Of a stretch of 64,000 nucleotides of DNA, positions 33,214 to 43,457 are shown piece after piece. The stretch comes from Zeugodacus cucurbitae (Eukaryota; Arthropoda; Insecta; Diptera; Tephritidae), in contig NC_071668.1 in assembly GCF_028554725.1 (NCBI RefSeq), positions 55,037,732 through 55,101,731 on the forward strand, in the 5' to 3' direction. A program made the position numbers and the translations under genes. The notes beneath the pieces were generated by a model, which did no database searches, was not told the origin of the DNA, and was given only the letters and a program-made list of their open reading frames with translations. Numbering within the stretch: the first letter of the stretch is position 1; every line of letters starts with the position of its first letter.

Positions 33214-33714
33214 ATTAGCTACCATCGATTGGTCACTTCTCTGCTCGCTATCTTTGGGCGCTGCTCGCCTGTCAAAAATTTTACATGTGAAAACAACAAC
33301 AAAGATATCTAGTTGAATTCGTGCTGGAGAGTATGCGAATACCTCATTAAAATTTCAATAGTCGCTTGCTGAGTGCTACCAAGTGTTTTACTCATTTTAG
33401 AACCATTTTACTATTGTGAACGGCTCAAAGGCAAATTACTGTCAAAATAATAAAAATTGTTATACACAAATTTGAAATTGAAAAGGGCAGGCGAAGATAA
33501 ATCGTTAGTATTTTTGTATTGAATTTATTGAATAAAAAACTTTAATAAAAATTAAATTTGTTGCAGAAGACGTTAGAGATAGACGATGGTTGAAGAGTTC
33601 AGTGCGACCAAGTATATACAATTCGATTTCAGTGCTGCCAGTTTGTTTGAAAATTTGGAATGTTTGTTCGATTGGCTTGTCTATAGCAGTTAGCCAATCG
33701 ATGACAGCTATTAT
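33214..33714. mobile_element. Short element with terminal inverted repeats (about 500 bp)
   Basis: ATTAGCTACCATCGATTGG (33214-33232) is matched by the reverse complement of the right end (33696-33714, AATAGCTGTCATCGATTGG on the other strand), 16 of 19 positions. Just inside the right end is a perfect hairpin CGATTGGCT/AGCCAATCG (33669-33699, 13-base loop). No coding sequence is seen, so this would be a non-autonomous element. No target-site duplication is obvious; superfamily unknown. Confidence 0.55.
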
Positions 33715-33719
33715 TAATT

Positions 33720-34195
33720 CTGATAATCAAAAATATATCTAGACCTTTATTGTGTGGTTACTATGAGAGTATACCCCCTCTTTCGAGGTAATATAATCTG
33801 AAGGTATACTATAAACGCGTACAAACGTTCAGACTAGGCTTCTACCTTAAACATACAAATTAGCAGTCTTGTATATATAAGGTATGTGTTAAATAATATT
33901 AATATAATTGTATACTTAGTTTAATTTAAGTAGTTTGATGGATTCCAAATCTAGTTGTCATTAGTTTGTTGTTATTCTTACCTGTAAAAAACAGAAAACA
34001 ATTATTAGTATATTGCATTTATATTAATTAATCAAAAAAATTGGAAGATAAATTATTTTAGACTGCAACGAAATTGTGTTACGGAACAAAAATTCGTCAC
34101 ACTCATAATTTACAGAGTGGAAGTTGCACCGATGTAAATGAAATCTTTTATGTTTTTATTCTTCTAGGTAACTCGTTGAATCATTGAAATAACTT
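33720..34195. other. Unrecognised AT-rich noncoding DNA
   Basis: No coding similarity or clear repeat boundaries. A GTATATACC-like and TATATAAGG-type AT-rich patch near 33870 is not enough to call a promoter. Confidence 0.5.
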
Positions 34196-34202
34196 TAAAG
34201 GG

Positions 34203-34860
34203 TTGCCACCTCTTTGAAAAAATTTGTTAAACAATTCAATACAATTGAATTGAAAAGAGACACTAAATGTTACAATTTATGCAAAAAATTTAGGAACAAT
34301 TTGTATTAAAAATATTCTCAGAGGTGTTGCCAGATGTAAAGAAAAATTCAATAGATCTAAATGTATGAAATGAATCAGTTACTATAATGAGGATTTTTAA
34401 ATTAATATACTTCAGAATTTTCAAAGTTTAAAATTTATTTAAACGAGTTGCCACCTATTTTAATATTTTTTTCAACTTCATTTACAAAAGAAATTTAATT
34501 TGTTAAATGGCCACACCATAATTTAAATTTGTACACTTATTTTTTTCTTCACCAGAATTATCAGACTCAACTAGATCCTTTCATAATCTGGCAACCCTGA
34601 ACGAGCTTCCCTTGAAGTTAAAAAACGTTCAAAGTTTTGTATCGATTTTTTATGCTAATCTTCAACAAATTATTTTTTGATAAATAATTTTGCGTAAAAG
34701 TGCGGCAACTCTAAAAAATTATATTATTTAGATAAGCTCTTGAAATAAATTTCTTTATACATACATAGGCAGGATTTGCTAATACTATACGTTTTGTTTT
34801 TATTTCTAATATTTTTTTTGAAATTCTTTCTCCTTTTTTTTAAATAATGTGGCAGCATTT
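34203..34860. repeat. TTGCCAC array, cluster D, in both orientations
   Basis: Forward copies at 34203 (TTGCCACCTC), 34326 (TTGCCAGATG) and 34448 (TTGCCACCTATTTTAATATT), spacings 123 and 122. Further right, reversed copies appear as CTGGCAACCC (34589), GCGGCAACTCTAAAAAATT (34702) and GTGGCAGCATTTTTTAAA (34850). The switch in orientation between 34448 and 34589 suggests an inversion inside the array, or independent insertion of two pieces. Confidence 0.6.
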
Positions 34861-36225
34861 TTTAAACCAATAAATGAATTTCTGAAACTAAATACTATTA
34901 AAAGCTTTGCAATTAAACCAAAGATGAAAGTTTAAATCAATACGTTAAGCTTAATAAACGAAGTTCTATTGCCTAATACTTTAAACTATAAAATGTTGTT
35001 ATTTTTAGATACGTCACGAAGACCACAAACGAGCATATTTGAGTATATAAACTTTTATTTAATAGCTTCTTGTGGCACTTTCATGCCCTTTTAGATATTA
35101 ATAACTGCCATTCAATGCGTTTCATCATTCATTTTTCATTATTTTCACACTCAATTTACAAATTTCTACACAAATAAACACTTACTTCACCAAAGAGAGC
35201 GAGGCAAGTGAGACTGCCATAACGGTATATAAAAGCAAATAAATAAATTATAATAACAACAAAGCATTTATGATGCGCAAAGAAAGGCCAGTGAAAAGTG
35301 GAAAATCGACAAATTGTTTGCCACATAAAAGGTGAGAGTTGTGGTGAGAGACGAAAAGAGAAGAGCCAGACGATGTGGCAGCCCCAAACGACGAGCTGTA
35401 TGACGGGCAGAGATGTGTAGAGCTAAACCTTGCATAGAAGCATATTTGAACAGAAGGGCATTAAGCCACTAACATTCGTTTTAAAGCATACTTATAGGGG
35501 TTGCTGCAAAACAAATTGAAGGAGACTCGGCGTTGCCAGCAAGGTACGTAGTCACTCAGGCATTTAAACGTTAACGGTGTCATTCGCACAGCGCCGCTGG
35601 GCGCAATTCAAGTATACGAGATGATCAGCGCAGATATGAGACAGGCTGTGCGTTGTTGGCTTAGACATTTGCAATTGCGATAACGAAATTCATACCAGTG
35701 TGAGAGGGCATGCTGTCAGCGTTTATTGAACGACTTGTGATTCGCTTAAACAGCTGATGGCTTTTGAAATTGCGATGTAGAGTGTGGAATTTAAAGATAG
35801 CACCGGCGTAAATCTTACAGTTACTTTTAAGGTCAAGTGTTTTTGAACTACCTTTAGAGAATATGATGAATAAAGAGGAAAATATAGTTCAATTCAATAA
35901 TAGTAATTAGAGAACTCTCTGATCTTAATGAAAATCGTCAGATCTAAAAGGTTCTGGAATGTCTTCGAAGAATGATAAGGACAAGATTGATAAACGTTAT
36001 GTCATAACACATTATCTTTTCTGGCCATAATATCTCAATAGAGTTGCGCAATACGTCTCAAGAGGACTTGTTTCGATGTGAGTTCAAACAAAAGTAGGTA
36101 ACTTTTTATAAGCCATTTCTTTTATATCGTGAAGATAGTCAAAGGGGAACTTGAGCTGCCTTTAAGGTGTTAAAGTGCTGGTTGGTGCCATGGGTACACA
36201 AGCTCATTAGTTGTACGGATCGTAT
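34861..36225. other. Unrecognised noncoding DNA
   Basis: 35200-35800 is less AT-rich and lacks long open frames; two lone TTGCCA words (35320, 35534) may be stray repeat fragments. No coding similarity seen. Confidence 0.5.
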
Positions 36226-36229
36226 ATAG

Positions 36230-37268
36230 CCTGTATTGAAGGCGAATCGGGCCTATTTTCCACGAACTGCACAAATCTACTTCGACCTTTGGAGTGAGAT
36301 GGGTTCAACGTCGTCATTATCCAGGAGCCGTGTCTAAACAGTAAACATTTTCGGATTAAGAACCAAATCCGTAAAACCTCTTTCCTAATTTCACTTAAAA
36401 GACGGTAGTGTGGAAGGCGCAGAAGGACTCCGGCTAATGTCGGCTTTAGTACGCATTAGGATAAAATGCAACCAAATGCTGTTAAGAAAGGTTGTGAAAG
36501 AAAAGGAAAAACCTATCTAATCACTGGTTCTCGCGATATCTTATCTGGGACTGCTTAGATACAAATAAGAAAAGTAGTTAGTTTTTGCGTAGATTATAGG
36601 TGAGTATGTCTATGTCTATAATAGGCGAAACTTCCCTACGTTTTTGTAACTTCAGACAAGGTCTTGACCTCACTCTGACATTAAATGCGATTGTACCTCT
36701 GTCCTCAAATTAAAGGGTTCTCTAACCATAACAACATCGACTTGGGTCTGGACAATTTTTAAATACAAACCGATTTACTTTTCGTCATGATTATCTTTCT
36801 ATAAGTATACTTCTGGTATTTTTGTTTGGGGTTTCCGACCTATAAGAATACTGTGGCATATCTCTTATTTGGTCTATAAGCCCCTGACATATATAAAACA
36901 TGAATTATTTGACATGTAGAGTTCTCTAGTATGGGTACTAGGTATAGGTTCTGAACCTAAAATTCTTTGGTCTTCAAAAAATTATAATAAGACACACAAG
37001 ATAGATTTTGTAAAAAAAGGTGACCTTTACTGCATTATATTAAGAGATTCTAGGTATATTTCTGTAGTAGGGTTATTGAACCATTTAAATTCTATAGTAA
37101 GTGGTGCTGAGCTATACCAGATCCGCCAAACACAGTATTTAATGACTCTTTAGTGGTTCACAGAGGACTTAAGAGTATAAATGGATCCTAGTCCGAATGG
37201 TGTCATAATGGGCCTCCCAGAGACCTAGATGTGTCGACAAACAATCACTTAACCTAACTTAACCTAAG
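36230..37268 (+). mobile_element. I/LOA-like LINE with endonuclease remnant and 3' tail, internally deleted
   Basis: Plus-strand pieces match the N-terminal apurinic-like endonuclease: FNVVIIQEPCLNSKHF (compare VxxIQEPWL), IRIKCNQM-like, and at about 36630-36760 GETSL..FVTSDKV.DLTLTLNA and SNWRV..SNHNNIDLG (compare GxxPTFVTxxRxEVLDLTL..WxVSxExSxSDHRxI; the catalytic SDH is SNH). Frameshifts separate the pieces. After about 36780 nothing matches until the 3' UTR, GTGTCATAATGGGCC and a CACTTAACCTAACTTAACC end at 37268. RT and RNase H are absent, so most of the element was deleted between the two parts, or two copies lie side by side. Confidence 0.6.
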
Positions 37269-38315
37269 TTTTTAGTGATTAGTTGGTTGTTTTTTATAAT
37301 TTTTATAACATATGAGATACATTTGACCCCTTCAACGGATTCTGTGCATATTGTAAATAAGAAATATCAAAAATTATTGTTGAACATTTTTTTATGATAT
37401 GAATAGTCTGGCAACATAACTAAACCATGAAAATATACATTTTTCAAAAATATATATCCAATTCTAAATGCAGGCATTTTAAGTGTATTTATATTCAAAA
37501 TATTATTATTTATATACTCTTGTACGTTAACAAACTGAAGTCCATTATGCTTGATTGAAATAAATACACTCCTTGAATGCCCCACACTTGAACACGTACA
37601 ATAACAAGCATATTTATGTTTATAAAAGCCACATAAAATTTGACTGATAGCAGCACTTAGGCATCAACACATAAAATGCGAAAACACACCTCTTTATAAG
37701 GCAATATTTCAGCGGAGGCGCTTCGGAAAAGTCAGTGAGTGTCAGTGTTGTGCGAGATTATGCGTAAATGCTTTTATTTTATATATTTACTAATATTTAT
37801 TTATTCAGCTGTCAAGCCACTCAACTCACAACTTGCTATTTGCCAAGGCTTTCACACCCATTTTAGCTGTCATTTTTGTGCTTAATAAGGCGTGTGAGGC
37901 CGTACACGCACGCACGAATGCACACATACACAGAAATAACCCCAAACGCCCACACACAGAAATGGCATTTATTTGGTTGCGTATACGCAGTGTTGTGCCA
38001 AAAGCAATTGACTTGCTACAGCGCCACTTTGTGGGTATTCGTGTATTGTATACACACAAAGCAGTTGAGTGGTAGGTGTATTCTCAATATAGCAGCATCA
38101 AGATATCGAAAATGTCAGCGGTGTGGAATGCCAAACGAACAGATATGTGTTGCCTCGGCATGTCAGTGAAATGCAAATTTCTTCACCATTTCAAACGTTC
38201 GCAATACATTGATGAGCACACAGTTAGTTGCGTTTCAAATGAAGAAACTCATGAAGACCAATATGCAGATATGTTACGGTTAAAAGACAAAATTATTTCA
38301 AGAATAATTGCAAAA
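37269..38315. other. Unrecognised noncoding DNA
   Basis: A reversed CTGGCAACAT word (37411) may be one stray unit of the TTGCCAC family. 37680-38180 is less AT-rich, and several overlapping open frames on both strands (up to 97 codons) match nothing. The last frame runs into the tandem array below. Confidence 0.5.
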
Positions 38316-38320
38316 AAAAG

Positions 38321-39020
38321 TTGCCACCTATTTATAAAATTTATTTAATTAAATAGTTTGCTTAAGTCAAATATGTAATTTTCAGCTGATGTTAAAAAGC
38401 TGTATATCGATTTTTTAAGGGTTGCCACTTGTTGAATTTTTTTACATTATTAAGTTATTAAAATAAATAATAAAATTTTACAATGTCTGTCAGTTTAACA
38501 CTTAATTATCTTTATTTCGATAATTATTTGAAACAGGGTTGCCACCTATTTAAAATAAGCTTTTAATTAAATAAAGAGAAAATGTTAAGTATTGCGAAAG
38601 GGATATCAATTTCAACCGGTTTAAGCTGTTCTATTTTAATAAGGGTTGCCACCTGTTGTATTTTTTAAACAATTAAATTTATAAAATAAATAATAAAAAA
38701 TATATCATTTTCAGCAGAAGGTTAAAAAAGCTGTATGTCGAGATTTTGTTATAAGGGTTGCCACCTGTTGAATACTTTTAACCAATTAAATGTATAAAAT
38801 AAATAATAATATATTACAATGTCTGTCAACTTAACCCCTTTAAAAATTTTTTTTCGAAAATATTTTTAAAAAGGGTTGCCACCTATTTAAAATATGAATT
38901 TTATGAAATAGATAGCAAAAGTTCAATATTGTAATATGGCTATCAAGTTGGTGTAAGGAACGTTAGAGCCAATTATTTTTGTAGGGTTGCCACCTGTTAT
39001 AATTGTTAGCCAAATAAATT
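38321..39020 (+). repeat. TTGCCAC array, cluster C, with a three-monomer higher-order unit
   Basis: Seven monomers start at 38321, 38422, 38539, 38646, 38758, 38876 and 38987 (spacings 101, 117, 107, 112, 118, 111). Cores are GGGTTGCCACCTATTTAAAAT or GGGTTGCCACCTGTTGAAT. Monomers 1 and 4 share TTTTCAGC-GAAGGTTAAAAA-GCTGTAT; 2 and 5 share AAATAAATAATAA..ACAATGTCTGTCA..TTAAC; 3 and 6 share the CCTATTTAAAATA form. So the array is built from a trimer of about 325-341 bp (38321-38645 and 38646-38986) plus a partial third. The array has no long reading frame and is satellite-like. Confidence 0.85.
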
Positions 39021-40685
39021 TATAAGACTAGTGAAGTCAGAAGGCTTTATTTAATGTTGAAAGTAATAAATTATAGGTTACATTTTGATAGCGACTTTTT
39101 CACTATTTGTGACTAAAACACTAAGTTCTTCACCACTTCTTAGTACTAAGTCTTCAGTTAATTATATGTGACTTCTAGACCCCTCTCAACTGGTTCGAAG
39201 TTGATGTAATCGCAATAGTTCTGAACTAATAATTTACTGACTATTTTTGATTGTCGTCCACTGGGTTATGTTCAACCCCATCTAAACACTCAAATCTATA
39301 GACAAGACAAGACCACACACTTTTAGAACCACAGGAATCTACGTCAACTATGCGAAAACTGACGATTACATGTTTAAACATACATACTATATACACTTTA
39401 GAACCATAAAATCATCCGGCACATATACATATACATATTACCCATACAACAATATGAGTGTCGCCGCGGGCGTGTTAAACGGCAATAGAATAATTTTGTT
39501 TGTCTACCATTTTCGATATTAGACACTTGAGTGAATTTACAGTCACCGCTTGTGTGGTTGTTAGCGTTGTAACCACAATTTTCGAACGCTTCTCACTTTC
39601 ATCACTGTGTTGTTGTTATTTTTCGCCTTTACACAAATTCTCATAGTCATCAGCTACTACAATAGGTTTATACCACACTCTTTTGCCACATCACCTTTTC
39701 GTTTACTCTTTAACATATTTTCGTTTGCCGTTAATCGCCGCTGGTGTTGTTCTTGCATTGTATTTTGTTGCAGCAACTCATTGTTATGCGCCCATCAACA
39801 CGAAACGGCGAAAGGACAAACATTTCGAATTAACTAAGCGTGAGATTTGATTATAAACTGAAAATTCTGACTGGCTCAACACAGTTAACGAGCGAGCGCC
39901 AGTTGGGGAAGAGGCTTTTGCCAGATGGTAGTAAGCGCAATGAATAAGCAAACACTGAACAACTAAGCCGCTAAGTCTTCCTACATGATTTGGGAAACTG
40001 TGCTTGCTCATTTGTACAACATCTTCGAAAAGGAAACCACTCAACAAGAAATGCATTCGTAGAGCTTGTTTTTGAAGTTAGGTTAGTGTAGTTGTAGAGC
40101 AGTTGATTACTACATGGTTTATCTACATTGAATTTGTATATTTAATATAGTTTGGAGGTTAATGATTATAAAATCAAAATTTCGATTAGTTTTAATTTCG
40201 ATTCAAAATTTTGAGTTCAGTTTGAGCAGACTTAGTCCTATGGACCTATCATAGTGACGCCTAAAATAATAGCTTTTAGGAATAACTTAATGAACGATGA
40301 ATATAATCCTTACATTATAGGTTAAAATCACCCAAAACACATAAGAAGCTCCCCAGTTAATTAAAAACTGTCGGTAAAATTCTACGGCAGAATAAAGAGA
40401 ACAGAGATCCTTTATATTTAGTTGATTCAAAAGCAGAACAAACAGAACCTGAAGATACTAGAGTATACTGTCACAAATAACAGAAGTACCTTACAACTTT
40501 TCCATCGCCTTGTGGTCTTCAATAATAAGAGTCTCAGATAGCTCCATATATTACCCAATTAGAAAAGTGTAAAAATAGCAAAAATGTCTCAGGCTCTCAG
40601 GCTGGTTAATAAGCTATACATCAAGTAGGAGAAGAAACTCAGTCACATTATAAAATCTCACACCTTAAAATCTGAAGTAATTTGA
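39021..40685. other. Unrecognised noncoding DNA
   Basis: Simple ACATAT repeats at 39421-39440. A GTTAGGTTAGTGTAG word at 40078 could be an isolated LINE 3' tail on the minus strand but is too short to call. The frames at 39607-40056 match nothing known. Confidence 0.5.
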
Positions 40686-40689
40686 ACTT

Positions 40690-41850
40690 TATAACTGGGA
40701 ACAACGCTAATCGTCTTTGAAATGAATTATTTTGAATCTCGGGCCGAGTAATGTTGATGCAGCTAGCAAAAAGGAATGTTCGATGTATCCAAATCTACGA
40801 TCAAACTGATTTAACACATCTTTTAGTTTTTCAGCAACTGGCTGTTTAGCTGTTATTCTCACTATTTGTTCCCGACCACAGTGAACTAATGGAATCACTT
40901 GACTTAACGCTGCTCGTTGTTCAGTCATTGCCTCTAATGGTCTCAATATACTGAGTATTTCCATTGATATCATCCTTTTCCTTAGATGTTATCATTACCG
41001 GTGCGTCAGAATATTTGAGGAGTATTTGGTTAATATATGAACATAGTTTAATGAACCGTTCAAGCATGTAGTAGGTCGAATTCCAACATGTTTTCACGTC
41101 CAAAATCGGCTTTAGCATTTTGCCTGCAGCTACTCCAGCAGCAGTTTGCACATTTCGAAGATCATCAGGGGTGTGTGCAAAACAAGGAATATGGCGTTTT
41201 TTGCCGAATGAATCATGTACTGCTGGGACTTTGTAAAGAAGAAATTGTTGCTTCATGAAACTTAAGAAGCCTTTACCTTTTAAAAAATAAATGAACAAAA
41301 AGCGTCATTAATTATCAATTTGTTTTGTAATGTATTTTAACACACCTTCAACAAAGTTAAAAGGTAGATTATCCTTGATAAACATTTCGACTATTCCATG
41401 CTTAAAAACAGTTTTCAATATTTTGGAAGACTTTAGAAATGAGGGGTTGAGGATTTTTAACTGCTACAGCTGGGTAGCTCTCTCATGCTGCTTTCATTAG
41501 GTTTCTTGCTGCTGAAGCTTGGCCCGTCTCAAACTTAACTGTAAATGCAGTGTTACCAGACATTCATTTGTTGATATTAAACTACGTTGACATATTAGAA
41601 TTTAACTATGTTTACACCGTTTCCAGTCATTAATGACTGATGCGACCAATTTTGACCGTTAACTTAACTTATTGACGCTAACTTAGATGAGCATAAAATA
41701 TATTAAATTTCAAAATGCTGTTTGCGATTATTTTGCAATTACTTGAGTAATAGTCGAGTAATTAGAAAAGGTGTTTCGATGCAATTAAATCGTAAATTTA
41801 ATGAAAATAATCGATTAATTTAATCAAATGATTAATCGTTGCCATCCCTA
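40690..41850 (-). pseudogene. hAT-family transposase pseudogene with one terminal repeat
   Basis: On the minus strand two frames give, in order, VPAVHDSFGKKRHIPCFAHT, AGVAAGKMLKPILDVKTCWN, STYYMLERFIKLCSYINQIL, then (second frame) ILSILRPLEAMTEQ, AEKLKDVLNQFDRRFGYIEH and LLAASTLLGPRFKIIHF. This is the central part of a ZBED-like hAT transposase. Two conserved positions have changed: TRWNST is TCWNST and LDPRFK is LGPRFK. The C-terminal dimerisation domain is missing beyond 40700. Upstream, 41340-41500 shows faded N-terminal sequence and an apparent intron near 41280-41345. The transposon end with TAGGGATGGCAACGATTAAT (minus strand) is at 41850, typical of hAT, with CGATTA subterminal words. 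The left end is lost. Confidence 0.85.
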
Positions 41851-42750
41851 CACACGGGCCTATAAACTTCGGTTAAAAGACATGGTAATATAGCTCCTAA
41901 AGTGTATATATTCTTTTTTAAGTCATAAAATTAATAATAACGGAAAGAGTTGTTCAAAGCTGAGTGACTTTAATAAGCTTTTAAAGATACTAAGGAATAA
42001 TGCCTCCACGCGTGTCAACATAAATAACCCAAAAACACATTTTAAACTGTTTAGCAATGAAATAATAATAAAATCATTTAATTTATTTAAAAGCATTTTA
42101 ATAAATAATAATTTCATATGCGCTTAAAGCTGCAATTCAACAAGAAATAAAATGCAAAAAGATTAAGACAAATAAAGCTGACAAACAGGCGACGAGGTTA
42201 CGAGTGTGAAGAGGTCAGATGGTCGCCATTTATTTATTTATTTATTTGTTGTTTTGGGAATTTGTCATACGGAAAGCGAACACTTTGCATATCAAACGAA
42301 ATTAAATGATAAATTCATGAAATTGTAATTGAAAAAGTGTCCAAAAGCAAAGCACGTGGACATACATACAAACATGCCATAAATAAAGAATATTTAAAAA
42401 TTGATGGCTGACAGTGAAAAGGACAAGGGTGTGACACTCAATTTTGAGTGAAGCTCGAAAGTGCTGTTTTTATTTGCGCTTACATTTGTTATGCATATTT
42501 CACTCACACTTTCATATTTTGGGTAAAAATATTGGACATTTATTTTTATGCAATTACGTTTTGTATTGTTTTATTTGTTAAAGAAAGTCCCAAAGAAGTC
42601 TAAGGGGTTCTGGGGAATATTAATTGTAAGAAAATTAAATACTAAATATGCTATTAAATGAAATATATATAAGCAAACTATTGACCAGAATTGCAAACAA
42701 ATGTACAGGTTGCTAAGCAGATGTGTCTTTGCTCAAACGAATGGTTAATA
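41851..42750. other. Unrecognised noncoding DNA
   Basis: AT-rich; ATTTATTTATTTATTT run near 42231-42250. No coding similarity seen. Confidence 0.5.
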
Positions 42751-42752
42751 TT

Positions 42753-42850
42753 AAGTTAAGTAAGGTTAGGTAGGACCAGATTTCGGTGTTGAAGATCACG
42801 GGGATCTTACTTGATTTTTTTGTAGTATCAAAATTCGTAAGTATAACCCC
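42753..42850 (-). mobile_element. Possible LINE 3' tail
   Basis: On the minus strand the sequence ends in TACCTAACCTTACTTAAC (42753-42772), like the ends of the I/LOA-like LINE pieces elsewhere here. No codons or UTR blocks upstream are convincing. Low confidence. Confidence 0.3.
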
Positions 42851-42898
42851 GGACATTCTCATGAATGAATTATAGCCTTTTCACACAGCTTATTGCTA

Positions 42899-43052
42899 TT
42901 TTATCAATAACCACAAATTTCCATCGTGGACAACCCGCGGAGTTGCATTCTATTTGTATTCGATTAATGTAGTAAAATAAGAATTTTCTTTTGTATGGTA
43001 AATCGATCTAAATCAGCGCAAGTCCGGTTAATTGATCAATTAATTACTGTGC
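42899..43052. repeat. Dispersed repeat, copy 2
   Basis: Shorter, collinear relative of 4080-4271 (blocks listed there). It includes a 16-bp perfect palindrome TTAATTGATCAATTAA at 43028-43043, which in copy 1 is TTAATTGCTCAATTAA. It ends about 100 bases before the TTAA-flanked MITE. Confidence 0.75.
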
Positions 43053-43145
43053 AAAAAGGTTTTAAACCTATAACATTTCTTGTGATGACTAATGTCGAAT
43101 CCAAACAATTCTTCCGGTTCGCCGAAGGTATAACATCCAATATGA

Positions 43146-43457
43146 TTAAGGGGTTAGCGGTAGTCAGGATTTTCAAAGAATCATTTATTTTTTGCATTTT
43201 CGTTAATATCCGTTTAATATCTTAAAAATATACTCTGAAAATCTGAACAAATATTTTCTATTTTTTATCCGATTGATCTTAGATGAACTATAACTTTGGA
43301 TATTATAATATTTTTTTCAAATTTTGGTGACTTTAAGTCAAAACTTTGTATAATAATGACATATTATTACTTTTGTAAAATAACATGATTTAATAGCAAA
43401 AAAAAATTACTGAAAATTCTCATTTTTTCGTGTCTCTGACTACCCCTAACCCCTTAA
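43146..43457. mobile_element. MITE with TTAA target duplication and 18-bp inverted repeats
   Basis: The element is 304 bp (43150-43453). Left end GGGGTTAGCGGTAGTCAG and right end CTGACTACCCCTAACCCC are inverted repeats that match at 17 of 18 positions (C versus G at position 9). Both sides are flanked by TTAA (43146-43149 and 43454-43457). TTAA duplication with GGGG/CCCC-type ends is the hallmark of piggyBac-like and some related elements. There is no transposase coding sequence, so it depended on one elsewhere. From memory, similar GGGGTTAGGGGTAGTCAG ends are frequent in insect genomes. Confidence 0.9.

Noticed and set aside
38321..39020. Regularly spaced repeats as a possible CRISPR array
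   Set aside because: Monomers are over 100 bp with an imperfect short core and diverged filler, in eukaryotic DNA; no cas genes. It is a degenerate satellite.
40078..40095. GTTAGGTTAGTG as a LINE 3' tail
   Set aside because: Only a dozen bases, no UTR block next to it.
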